Counted from the stretch's first letter, positions 50,516 to 58,117 are shown. The stretch: DNA of 64,000 nt from Methylobacter sp. (GCF_004322395.1 NZ_SCTW01000110.1:1-64000); one strand, 5' to 3'. Numbers and translations: made by a program. Notes: generated by a model not told the origin, from the sequence alone.

Positions 50516-51755
50516 GATTCCAATCCAAGCCATTTTCGCAAGAATTTAAAAACTTCGCCCATAGTTCCAGCGCCTCTTTGCGCTCTTGGAAATAATCATA
50601 GCGATCATAAATACCAGCCATGTCCGGTATCTTGTTATTTAAGCACCTCTCAGCGACGAACCGATCAGCTCCAATGTGTTTTATAAGGTTGGTTTTCATA
50701 GTTGTTCTAAAATCATGTATCGTGAAATTCTCAATGTCTCCCATCAAAGGCACTAATAAATTCTTTATTGGCTTATTCAAGTAGCCTTCATCAACATGCG
50801 GCTTTTTGCCGGTTCGCCCGCCCATCGCCGGTATAAGGTACTCACTAGTACCGATCCTCTGCGCTGTTAGCTCGCCGATAATGTCCAGTGCCGGTCGTGA
50901 TAATGGAATATCAATGGCCGACTCCATTTTATTGTCCAGCGACATTCGCCACACTGCCTTTTCAATATCAAAGTCTGCAATCTTTGCTGTTAGTAACTCG
51001 CTTTTTCTACATCCAAGCAACAATAACAACTTAGTGCAAAGGTAATGATGACGGGTAAATTTATCGCACTCACGCATGGTATGAAACAGGCGAGCAAGTT
51101 CATCATGGCTAAGGTAGCGTTTGCGCAATGACTCCTTACCGCCGGCATCGGAAGAATTAAAGGCTGCTGCCGGATTGTGCTTAATGATCCGGAGCTTTAT
51201 TGCATAGTTAAATATCTGTTTGGCGTGGCTCAATATGTCATTGGCGGTTGTGGGGGCGCCGGCACCGGTAATCTTATTCAGCATAGCTGAAATGTGAGTA
51301 GGCTCAACGGATTTAATGCTTAGTTTTCCAATAGCGGGGATTAAATATTTATTCACTCTCAATCGTCTGGTATGGGCCGTTTTCAATTTCCCGTCAACAT
51401 TTCTCAGAAAAAACTCATCAACCAAATCCGATACGGTCTGTGCGGATTGTTCGATAATCGCCTTTTCCGCTGCAGCGCGTTTAAGCTCGCGCTTGGTTTC
51501 GGCCGGATTGTGGCCTTTCAAGATTTCCGATCTATGTATGGCTGCGCTTTTTCGTGCATCAACTAAAGAAATGTCCGGGTATCTGCCAAGTATTAGCCGC
51601 TGCTCTATTTTGGCGATTTTGAATCTTAAAAACCAGATAGGCGATTTATCTGTTTCCCGATAACGGATATATAGGCCGCTACCGTCCGATTTTGCATCGA
51701 AACGGATGTTGTTTTTTATCCACATCCTAATTTGTTTGTCTTCTAACTTAGCCAT
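50505..51755 (-). CDS. tyrosine recombinase / P4-like integrase
   Basis: 416 residues from ATG 51755, which has GGGAG 9 nt upstream (an ATG 9 nt earlier has no spacing for it). N-terminal DUF4102-like arm-binding region (SGLYIRYRETDKSPIWFLRF ... LGRYPDISLVDARKSAAIHR), SAM-like core-binding domain, then the catalytic domain: Arg in LLLGCRKSELL, His-x-x-Arg in IHDFRTTMKTNLI, and the Tyr nucleophile region IYDRYDYFQERKEAL. It integrates or excises a genomic island. The stop codon lies within repeat copy 1, so the last residues are repeat-derived. Confidence 0.92.
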   Translation of the reverse strand: MAKLEDKQIRMWIKNNIRFDAKSDGSGLYIRYRETDKSPIWFLRFKIAKIEQRLILGRYPDISLVDARKSAAIHRSEILKGHNPAETKRELKRAAAEKAIIEQSAQTVSDLVDEFFLRNVDGKLKTAHTRRLRVNKYLIPAIGKLSIKSVEPTHISAMLNKITGAGAPTTANDILSHAKQIFNYAIKLRIIKHNPAAAFNSSDAGGKESLRKRYLSHDELARLFHTMRECDKFTRHHYLCTKLLLLLGCRKSELLTAKIADFDIEKAVWRMSLDNKMESAIDIPLSRPALDIIGELTAQRIGTSEYLIPAMGGRTGKKPHVDEGYLNKPIKNLLVPLMGDIENFTIHDFRTTMKTNLIKHIGADRFVAERCLNNKIPDMAGIYDRYDYFQERKEALELWAKFLNSCENGLDWNLKL

Positions 51756-52320
51756 GCTCAACATCTCCCTTAACCATGCTCTTTGGACTTAGGGTACACT
51801 CTAGGGTACACCTTATGCATGAGCTTATATGGAACAGCTTGAGCTTGCAAGTAATTAATGTTTAACTATTTTTTAGTCACTTAAAAACAACATAAAGAAC
51901 GCCTACTGCCGTAATAAACATTAACCCTTGCTCTTATTAAGAGCATGGACTAGTATAAAACACCAATTAAATTCACCATTACACAGGAGCAGCCAACCTG
52001 CTATTTCAGCCAGATTTTTTCCGGCATGAAATCGCACCCTTATCAACAAATACTAATATACCGTTACACAATAAGATTAAATAAATGGCATTTTTTATGC
52101 CGCTAAATAAAACTTCTGAATAACTTATTTCAGAAATATAAACCTAATTTTGCTGGTTCAGTTTTATTAAAAATGGCTTTATTGGGATGTATGGAATGAT
52201 AGGAAATTTAATATTCGCCCTAATAACAAAGATGTCGGCTAAGAACAAAATCAATTAAGTTGCCGACATGACTGACAATTGCGAGCTTACTTTTAATACA
52301 TTCACCTCGAGGAAATCTCC
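51756..52320. other. AT-rich region upstream of the integrase
   Basis: Contains a 9-bp direct repeat AGGGTACAC at 51791 and 51803 (12-bp period) just before the integrase and a perfect palindrome TGCTCTTA-T-TAAGAGCA at 51929-51945. Both are candidate recombinase or regulator sites. No gene is recognised in the rest. Confidence 0.45.
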
Positions 52321-52428
52321 ATGAAAAGTATAGGATGGATATTTAATAGCATTGTTCACCTCACCTTAATGGCAGTGCTACTGTTTGACCGGAAGACATA
52401 TTTACACTGTATTGACCTTGACGATTAA
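52321..52428 (+). CDS. possible 35-residue ORF
   Basis: Reads MKSIGWIFNSIVHLTLMAVL then LFDRKTYLHCIDLDD. GAGGAAATC lies 4 nt before the ATG. The middle is hydrophobic. It may be a small membrane peptide or toxin-like product; nothing similar is recognised. Confidence 0.3.
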   Translation: MKSIGWIFNSIVHLTLMAVLLFDRKTYLHCIDLDD

Positions 52429-52638
52429 TTCGCAAGAGATCGTATAGTTCGTGAGTTTTTAATAAATGGAGCTGTACCAGTCTTTGATTTTTTTGATGGC
52501 TGGTGCAGCCGGACTGAGTTTTAAAGATTAATTCGACTTACCACCCATTACCATTAGCTCGTCGACGCTTGCAAGCGCTCTAGCTAAAAAGCCGGGGCTT
52601 TTCCTATCCTAAGGGGAAAACATCAGATTCATGGAGGG

Positions 52639-52812
52639 CTAACGGTCATTTTTATCGGCATACACATTATCAACAAGTTTCTTAAACCAGATAGGTCGAA
52701 AAATCACTATAAATAGTCCTATCGTACCGGTGACGGGAAGTATAGGTATCAACGAGAAGATAATAAGAACCAGGGCACATTTGATTCTGGCACCGATGGA
52801 GGACGCTATCAT
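52639..52812 (-). CDS. small two-helix membrane protein
   Basis: 57 residues: MIASSIGARIKCALVLIIFS ... LPVTGTIGLFIVIFRPIWFKKLV, with two hydrophobic stretches and a basic end. The ATG at 52812 has GGGAGAG about 5 nt upstream. The IxRPxWFKxLVDxxYADK ending looks like a conserved family of unknown role. A longer reading to 53076 exists but runs through repeat copy 2 and is not favoured. Confidence 0.5.
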   Translation of the reverse strand: MIASSIGARIKCALVLIIFSLIPILPVTGTIGLFIVIFRPIWFKKLVDNVYADKNDR

Positions 52813-52930
52813 TTCTCTCTCCCATATCTGTTTTATTGAAATGCTAAAAGAATGTTTATCAATTGCCCAATATAGCCCTGTTTCATTAAATCGCAGACAT
52901 AAAAAAGCTCGTGAAATAAGCATGAAGAAC

Positions 52931-53006
52931 ACATACGGGCAACACTGATTACAGTCTATCATCATGCGGTGGATTGCCTGACGCTGAATCAGCCTTACCG
53001 CTTTGG
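52931..53006 (+). repeat. 105-bp two-hairpin repeat, copy 2 (5'-truncated)
   Basis: Only the second part is well preserved (CGGTGGATTGCCTG ... GAATCAGCCTTACCGCTTT); the first hairpin is lost. It supplies the last codons and stop of the exonuclease gene on the minus strand. Confidence 0.7.
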
Positions 53007-53629
53007 ACCGAGGGCAGCACGTGGGGCGCAATTCTAACGAGCTCATGGTATACGCAAAGGCTGGCATAGGCATCATTTGCTGCGTAGAGCAATTGACGGT
53101 CGGACAGTGTTTTGGCGGCCCAATTGGAGGTAGTTAGCTTCTTAGACTTTTGTAAGTACTGACCAAGCACAACCGCTACCGCCGCTTGCACTCCAACTTG
53201 CTGTTTATAGCCTAAACGGCGTACCGCTACGGATAGTTCTATGGTCGGATGAAGCATAGCGCCCAATTTGTTGTAGAGCGGGCCGCGGTCTGACTTGAGC
53301 CCAACCCCTACCTTTACAATTTTATCCGACCGGATAATCCCGCTGAGAAGTTCATTGCCCAGCGAATAATCAAGTGTAAACAGAAACGCATACTGCTGGG
53401 TGGCGATTTGGACAAGATGGGGGCCTGTTTTCGGTTGATTGACAACGAAGTTTGGCTTGCTCTCTGTATCGAATCCGACGTGGCTAACTTTGGAGATTTC
53501 ATCGTGCGCAAAAAACAAGTCGTCTGCTGTACGCACTAAACAAATTTTTTGTAGCGGCAATCCTTCAAACTTTGGCAGTTCGCGAATGGCTTCTTTTGTT
53601 GGCCTTTCCAAGAATTGACGGGTATTCAT
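52949..53629 (-). CDS. 3'-5' exonuclease, RNase D/WRN-like (DEDDy)
   Basis: 226 residues from ATG 53629. An in-frame reading 39 codons longer is encoded by repeat copy 3 and is rejected. DEDDy motifs: Exo I VGFDTESKP (about 53-61), Exo II region KIVKVGVGLKSDRGPLYNK, Exo III ADDAY-type as LLYAANDAYASLCVY. It could degrade DNA or RNA from the 3' end; such enzymes occur as accessory nucleases. The C-terminal SGNPPHDDRL is repeat-derived (copy 2). Confidence 0.82.
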   Translation of the reverse strand: MNTRQFLERPTKEAIRELPKFEGLPLQKICLVRTADDLFFAHDEISKVSHVGFDTESKPNFVVNQPKTGPHLVQIATQQYAFLFTLDYSLGNELLSGIIRSDKIVKVGVGLKSDRGPLYNKLGAMLHPTIELSVAVRRLGYKQQVGVQAAVAVVLGQYLQKSKKLTTSNWAAKTLSDRQLLYAANDAYASLCVYHELVRIAPHVLPSVQSGKADSASGNPPHDDRL

Positions 53630-53651
53630 ATCAGTGTAATGCTTGAGTTTT

Positions 53652-53764
53652 GTAGTTCCGTAGGACGGTTTCACGTAGCAAACCGCCACATTCGCACAAC
53701 GCCGATGACAGCCTGTCGTCATGTGGTGTATTGCCTCGCGGCGCATCCACCTTACAGCTTTCGA
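53652..53764 (+). repeat. 105-bp two-hairpin repeat, copy 3
   Basis: Well-conserved full copy: CGTAGCAAACCGCCACATTC, CGCACAACGCCGATGACAGC, TGTGGTGTATTGCC and GCATCCACCTTACAGCTTT. It lies between the exonuclease and the XRE antitoxin gene. Confidence 0.88.
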
Positions 53765-53916
53765 CGGTTATCGCCTGCCGGGACTTGAAGCGTGGGTTTG
53801 TGGGGGTGAGATGGGAGAAGCGGAGTTTGAGGGGGCAGTGGGGCGACTGGAGAAATAAAGGCTTTGTTGTGTGGGTTACGCTGCCGATAACCCAACCTCC
53901 AGCAAAGCCGTTCATC

Positions 53917-54249
53917 TCAATACGCCAACTGTTCCAGCGTAATACCCAAGGCATCGGCGGCTTTTTGCAGCGTGGCTTTGCGTGGACGCTTGGCGGCCTC
54001 AATCTGCGCATAACCTGCTTGGCTAATACCCATGCGCTCCGCCATGTCGGTTTGAGTCAGCATCAAGTATTCACGCCAAGCTTGCAGCATACTGACCCCA
54101 TCCATGATGCGCTTACCAACGACAGCGTTCGGAATCGTGCCGGGGCGAACAACGCCAGACAGTTTTACGAAATCGGCATAGGGCAGCACCACAAACGCCG
54201 GTTTGCCGTCGTCGCCTAGAATGGTTTGATAATTAGTAAGTACGCTCAT
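53917..54249 (-). CDS. XRE-family antitoxin of a RelE/HigB-type pair
   Basis: 110 residues. The N-terminal part (MSVLTNYQTILGDDGKPAFV ... LPYADFVKL) resembles a Phd/YefM-like arm, and the C-terminal half is a helix-turn-helix of the XRE type (LMLTQTDMAERMGISQAGYA). It should bind both the toxin and its promoter. It follows the toxin gene; the intact form of that gene would overlap this start codon. A decayed relative sits at 44825-44969. Confidence 0.88.
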   Translation of the reverse strand: MSVLTNYQTILGDDGKPAFVVLPYADFVKLSGVVRPGTIPNAVVGKRIMDGVSMLQAWREYLMLTQTDMAERMGISQAGYAQIEAAKRPRKATLQKAADALGITLEQLAY

Positions 54250-54492
54250 CGCGTTTTTTCACCTCTTCAATGTCAATAATACGTACGTCGCCCCGTCGAA
54301 CTCGAAAAACACCCGAAAATCACCCACCCGCAGGCGGTAACTGTAGGCATGGTTAGTCAGCTTTTTAACGCCCTGGCAATTCGGGAAATCAGCCAATACC
54401 TGCGCTTCGGTGTAAATCCGCTGACGCATAGCGATTTCCTTGATCTTTTCAAGCTGCTTAAGGGCTTTGGGTTTCCAGCTGATCGTGTTCAT
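54233..54492 (-). pseudogene. RelE/ParE-superfamily toxin with a 3' frameshift
   Basis: As read, 54259-54492 gives 77 residues (MNTISWKPKALKQLEKIKEI ... SYRLRVGDFRVFFEFDGA) that then run into an unrelated ending (TYVLLTLKR). The next frame at that point reads DVRIIDIEEVKKRDERTY and stops at 54233-54235, exactly the family's normal C-terminus. The slip is at a C4 run near 54291-54294 and fits a loss of one base (or two). Either the toxin is inactivated, or frameshifting occurs, or the base call is wrong. It is the first gene of the pair, with the antitoxin downstream. Confidence 0.75.
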
Positions 54493-54499
54493 AAGTCAA

Positions 54500-54527
54500 A
54501 TTATAAGTATTTTATAAGACTTGTCAA
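54500..54527 (-). promoter_or_regulatory. consensus sigma-70 promoter of the RelE-type pair
   Basis: TTGACA (54522-54527) and TATAAT (54500-54505), both perfect, with a 16-bp spacer. Expected transcription start is near 54493, immediately at the toxin ATG (54492), so the message may be leaderless. Confidence 0.75.
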
Positions 54528-54550
54528 AGATAAGAGGGGAAGGATTTAAG

Positions 54551-54661
54551 TTGTAGTCCCGTAGGGAGGTTTCGCGTAGCAAACCGCCGCATACGCACAA
54601 CGCGGATGACAGCCTGTCGCAGTGTGGTGGATTGCTAAGCGAATCCACCTTACAGCTTTCC
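54551..54661 (+). repeat. 105-bp two-hairpin repeat, copy 4
   Basis: Full copy with CGCGTAGCAAACCGCC, CGCACAACGCGGATGACAGC, GTGTGGTGGATTGC and GCGAATCCACCTTACAGC. It ends 6 nt from the stop codon of the membrane-protein gene at 54667. Confidence 0.88.
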
Positions 54662-54666
54662 AACAG

Positions 54667-55434
54667 TCAATTGGATACGCTTGTTGACTGTATTTTCTGT
54701 TCAAGATATGAGTATCGATTCAGTTCAGAAATGAAGAAACGCGACAATACAGCTAAGGACGAGAACTTCAACAAAATAGGAACAGCCACATAAGTAACGA
54801 TAAACATAATCGGTAAAACAATCAAAAAATACCCAAATATTATGAAGAATAGCGAAAACAAAAAATAGCTTTGAACTACATCCCACGGAACATCTTGCAT
54901 CACTTGATATATACTGTATTGGCTTTCAGGCTTTATCACAGTTAAAATAGCTATTAAGCTAATCAAATAAATTATTAAGCTAAGAATCCTACTTTTAGAT
55001 TCAGGGTCGTATAAAAACTTTGAAAAGTGATAGCCAATATTATCAAGAACAAAATTTCCATTCTTATTGTTAGTTTCAACAATTTCTTTAAATATCTTCA
55101 TAGTTTCAAACAAAGAAGGGGCAACATGATACGTCAGCTCATGAAGATATAAGGCTTTGTGGTCTGAAACTTTCTTGCTCTCTAAATGCGAGTAAAAACT
55201 TAAATGACGAATTAAATTTTGGTCATATTCTTTTTTAGCCTGAGCCCAGAGAAAAACACATACAGAAATCGGTAACAACATGATATTTTCGGCATGTAGC
55301 TCAAAATCTAAATAGAGAGAAATAAGTAAAAATGGGGTAGAAAAAATCAAAAATATTCCCCCCTTGATTCCAAAAAACCTAATGCCCACCGTGTTCTGAT
55401 AGTATTGAATTGATAATCTACGAAGTTCTTCCAT
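54667..55434 (-). CDS. membrane protein of unknown function, AT-rich
   Basis: 255 residues with about four hydrophobic helices (GGIFLIFSTPFLLISLYLDF; ILSLIIYLISLIAILTVI; SYFLFSLFFIIFGYFLIVLP; IMFIVTYVAVPILLKF). The middle soluble part is helix-rich (HELTYHVAPSLFETMKIFKE). Base composition is clearly more AT-rich than the core genes, suggesting transfer. No family recognised. Repeat copy 4 sits directly at its 3' end. Confidence 0.6.
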   Translation of the reverse strand: MEELRRLSIQYYQNTVGIRFFGIKGGIFLIFSTPFLLISLYLDFELHAENIMLLPISVCVFLWAQAKKEYDQNLIRHLSFYSHLESKKVSDHKALYLHELTYHVAPSLFETMKIFKEIVETNNKNGNFVLDNIGYHFSKFLYDPESKSRILSLIIYLISLIAILTVIKPESQYSIYQVMQDVPWDVVQSYFLFSLFFIIFGYFLIVLPIMFIVTYVAVPILLKFSSLAVLSRFFISELNRYSYLEQKIQSTSVSN

Positions 55435-55559
55435 TTACTTTAATATAGGATAATTTTTAGCGGTTAATAGTTTGCAGCTAATCTAATATACACAACATCA
55501 AATGTCTTATAGAAAGACAAAATTGTTATATTTCCTTAGAGCCCATCCAGTTAATTGTT

Positions 55560-55610
55560 TTAATTGATCTGAGCCAGTAGCCTGGATGGAGCTTGCGGAA
55601 TCCAGGGTTT
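55560..55610. repeat. small palindromic repeat
   Basis: CCTGGAT-GGAGCTTGCGG-AATCCAGG forms a hairpin of a type common in intergenic DNA of such genomes. The rest of 55435-55700 shows no gene. Confidence 0.45.
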
Positions 55611-55700
55611 TAGAACTCGGCTCATAATATGCGCCTCAGATCGGAGCCGCAAAGTGTTGGGCTTCGTACCTCAGCCGAACCTACAGCACTGCTTCAATAA

Positions 55701-56720
55701 CTACTTACTATCATCAGGAAGAGCCTGCGTATTATTAGCTAAACTCGGATAGTCCACCCCTAGCTTGAAAGTTGGAATCACCGCGCCAAGCGTCGAACCA
55801 TTCGCGACATTCTTAACGCCAACTATGTTGGCGGTTGTAATCACCTCACCTTTTACCCTTCCAACTACGTTCAACAATATCGGCTTTTCCGTTGTAAATG
55901 CTTTCATAATGGAATCCATCTCATTAATGCCCAAATGGCCTTTCAAAAGCTCAGTTGGAATTGATTTACCGTCGGACATGCGAATAATTTCAATCCTGTA
56001 ACTGTCGGACTTAATTTTCAAAGACGAAATTAAATATTCATCGTCAATGCGTTTCAGCTCGGTAGGCTGACGGTCTTGCTTGGTAATGGCTTCGATATGG
56101 GCTTTGCTCAGTGTCGTATTGTTTAGTTTCACTTTATCAGCATCCGGCACTGCTTTAAGAATATTGGTGAGATTCGCCGCCGTTTCATTTTGAATTTCCA
56201 GCAGCTTGGGTTGCTGTTGCATCAATTGCATCGTGATTGCATGGCGATTATTCTCGGCTTCAGATTCCTTCTTAAATTCGAGATAAGAATCAAATTTTGA
56301 ACTTGCCGTATAAAGCACAGCGCTGCCCAATACAATTGCCACAACTTGCCTGCCAGTCATCTTATCCATTGCATTTTTACCTAACTCAGTAAAGAAGCCG
56401 CTTAAATCAGCGAATATATCAGAACTGCCCTTTTCTATCTCAAGCGCCGCCCTTTCTTCCGTAGTTAACGATTTGGCTGTCTTTCCGTAAATAACCTCAG
56501 CATAAACCCGATTTAAGTGACCTTGAAAATCGACCAAAGATCGCATTAATGAAGAAGGCAAAGTCGAATCATAACGCTGACCCTTGATATTAATGGCTAA
56601 TATAGGCCAATTTTCAAACTTTAGTTCAATAACCTCATTATCATAAACTCCCTCTAATGCTTGAGAAATAAACTCCCACGCGTTTTCCTCCGATTTAATT
56701 TCCATTGCTTGGGTTGTCAT
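55701..56720 (-). CDS. hypothetical protein with one membrane segment
   Basis: 339 residues. N-terminal soluble domain (SEENAWEFISQALEGVYDNE ... FENWPILAINIKGQRYDST), a hydrophobic segment (about 119-140, RQVVAIVLGSAVLYTASSKF), a helical middle (NRHAITMQLMQQQPKLLEIQ) and a C-terminal beta-rich part (PILLNVVGRVKGEVITTANI). No function or family recognised. It resembles neither a toxin nor a transporter; its place among toxin-antitoxin genes and an integrase makes an accessory, possibly defensive, role conceivable. Confidence 0.6.
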   Translation of the reverse strand: MTTQAMEIKSEENAWEFISQALEGVYDNEVIELKFENWPILAINIKGQRYDSTLPSSLMRSLVDFQGHLNRVYAEVIYGKTAKSLTTEERAALEIEKGSSDIFADLSGFFTELGKNAMDKMTGRQVVAIVLGSAVLYTASSKFDSYLEFKKESEAENNRHAITMQLMQQQPKLLEIQNETAANLTNILKAVPDADKVKLNNTTLSKAHIEAITKQDRQPTELKRIDDEYLISSLKIKSDSYRIEIIRMSDGKSIPTELLKGHLGINEMDSIMKAFTTEKPILLNVVGRVKGEVITTANIVGVKNVANGSTLGAVIPTFKLGVDYPSLANNTQALPDDSK

Positions 56721-56813
56721 ATTAATACCTTATTGATTTATTATTTTTGCCTTGATTGCATAACTGTTTTTTATGCGAGCGGCCGAGATTCTTACAAACA
56801 AATTCAGCCGCTT

Positions 56814-56923
56814 TAGTTCCGTAGGGTGGTTTCGCGCCAGCAAACCGCCCCACTCGCGCAACGTCGATTATAACCTGTCGTCGTGTGGTGGATTGCCTAG
56901 CGGCGAATCAACCTTACAGCTTT
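56814..56923 (+). repeat. 105-bp two-hairpin repeat, copy 5
   Basis: Full copy: GTAGGGTGGTTTCGCG, CAGCAAACCGCC, GTGTGGTGGATTGCCTAG and GAATCAACCTTACAGCTTT. Upstream of the 339-residue gene. Confidence 0.86.
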
Positions 56924-57031
56924 AATATATCAAAACCGATTGAGAGCATATCCCTACAAATCACAAAAATGGTGGACAATAAAAAAAACGCCAAGCCCTA
57001 CGGCTCTAATGATCTAAAGCAGTCTATCGGT

Positions 57032-57049
57032 TGAAAATGCATATTTTCA
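57032..57049. promoter_or_regulatory. inverted repeat before brnT
   Basis: TGAAAAT-GCAT-ATTTTCA, 7-bp perfect arms, 17 nt before the brnT start. A candidate operator for autoregulation by BrnA. Confidence 0.4.
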
Positions 57050-57065
57050 TATGTAAAGTGTAACT

Positions 57066-57314
57066 ATGGACTTCACCTGCAACCCGATTAAAAACGAAAC
57101 TAATATCCGTGAACGCGGGCTACCGCTGTTGACGGCAAGGTTGATGTTTAACAGAGGAATGCTGGTACGAGAAGACACCCGCAAAACATACTCTGAGCGG
57201 CGTTTTATCGGCTATAACACAATAGACGGGCGATTAATCGTAGTGGTATTTTGTACGCCCTCCGATAACTGTATCCACATTATTTCTTTTAGAAAGGCGA
57301 ATCGACGTGAGTAA
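57066..57314 (+). CDS. brnT: BrnT-family ribonuclease toxin
   Basis: 82 residues, usual length. Family features: FTCNPIKNETNIRERGLPLL at the N-terminus (normally N..KHGI/V), the ERRFIGYNTIDGRLIVVVFC core and IISFRKANRRE at the end. It cleaves RNA when not bound by BrnA. The gene overlaps brnA by 8 nt. No damage visible. Confidence 0.85.
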   Translation: MDFTCNPIKNETNIRERGLPLLTARLMFNRGMLVREDTRKTYSERRFIGYNTIDGRLIVVVFCTPSDNCIHIISFRKANRRE

Positions 57315-57645
57315 ACGAAATTTGAAAACCAAGCCCTCTAATATAGACTGGGCGGCGGTGGATGCCGCGCCCTTGGCTGATGTGCCGGATGAAGACAGCC
57401 CGGAATTAACTTCTGCGGAATTCTCCGAACTGCGGCCATTGGCCGAGGTATTGCCAGAGCTGAATTTAGGCAAACAGCGTATTACTATTATGTTGGATGA
57501 AGCAGTGGTTCAGGCATACAAGGCCAAAGCAGGTGGGCGCGGATACCAGACGCTCATTAATGACACATTGCGCCGGGCATTGGAGGTTGATAGCGTAAAA
57601 GAGGCGTTGAGAGAGGTGATACGGGAAGAGTTGCATCGGGCTTGA
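57307..57645 (+). CDS. brnA: BrnA-family antitoxin
   Basis: 112 residues, GTG start overlapping the end of brnT. The N-terminal region (NIDWAAVDAAPLADVPDEDSP) matches the toxin-binding part and the C-terminal half is a ribbon-helix-helix segment (KQRITIMLDEAVVQAYKAKA; GYQTLINDTLRRAL). It should neutralise BrnT and repress the operon. Confidence 0.85.
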   Translation: MSKRNLKTKPSNIDWAAVDAAPLADVPDEDSPELTSAEFSELRPLAEVLPELNLGKQRITIMLDEAVVQAYKAKAGGRGYQTLINDTLRRALEVDSVKEALREVIREELHRA

Positions 57646-57682
57646 TTGCTGCCAAATACCCTCCCCTCATTGCCGCTTACCC

Positions 57683-58111
57683 TTAGTCACGAGATGTTTT
57701 ACTTAAGCTTGTCTGACGAAGTTCAATAATTTTGCTGACGATTTGCTTGAACAAGGTGGGCGGTAAAAATCCATAGTCGTAAGTTCCAGCTTTTCCTGAT
57801 ATTGGCCGTAAATCATATCCTGGTCATAAAAATTCATTAAAATCATCAAGAATGATCCACAACCGTTCACCATCCAGCCCAAGATGCTTTTTTACCTTAG
57901 GCGGAATTTCAATGGCGACAGCCGGATCAACAGGAGGGATGTGCGTGATAGGCGCAACGGTAACTGTTCGGCTATCGTTGTCATTTTTGACTACCAAAAT
58001 AATGGCACAGGGTCTGTTTTTTAAACCTTCGTTTTTTCCTGCTTTGTATTCATTCCGCCATAAATATGAATAGGAAATAACAAGCCCAAATTCCGGTTCC
58101 GGTAGCGCCAT
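57683..58111 (-). pseudogene. PemK/MazF-like toxin gene with a nonsense codon
   Basis: The first 95 codons (57824-58111) read through NRPCAIILVVKNDNDSRTVT ... HLGLDGERLWIILDDFNEFL and stop at TGA. The same frame continues without another stop for 46 codons as PGYDLRPISGKAGTYDYGFL ... SKTSRD, the normal family ending (usually NEFVWPGYDL). So a Trp TGG has become TGA. The product is truncated unless UGA is read through. The partner antitoxin is immediately upstream (6-nt gap). Confidence 0.8.
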
Positions 58112-58117
58112 TTTGGG

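Noticed and set aside
52480-52620. Second c-di-GMP riboswitch suggested by GCAGCCGGACTGAG
   Set aside because: Only this short piece resembles the 3' strand; the tetraloop hairpin and the other conserved parts are missing.
52813-53076. Long N-terminal extension of the small membrane protein at 52639
   Set aside because: It is translated from repeat copy 2 and the 3' end of the exonuclease gene in another frame; the inner ATG at 52812 has a good ribosome site.
53631-54011. 126-residue minus-strand ORF starting MRRLRPPSVHAKPRC
   Set aside because: It is antisense-frame overlap of the antitoxin gene end plus repeat copy 3, with no ribosome site or family likeness.
50403-56923. Interpretation of the 105-bp repeats as classical integron attC sites
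   Set aside because: No GTTRRRY/RYYYAAC core pair was found (closest is GCACAAC), and the recombinase is P4-like rather than IntI. Kept only as an analogy.
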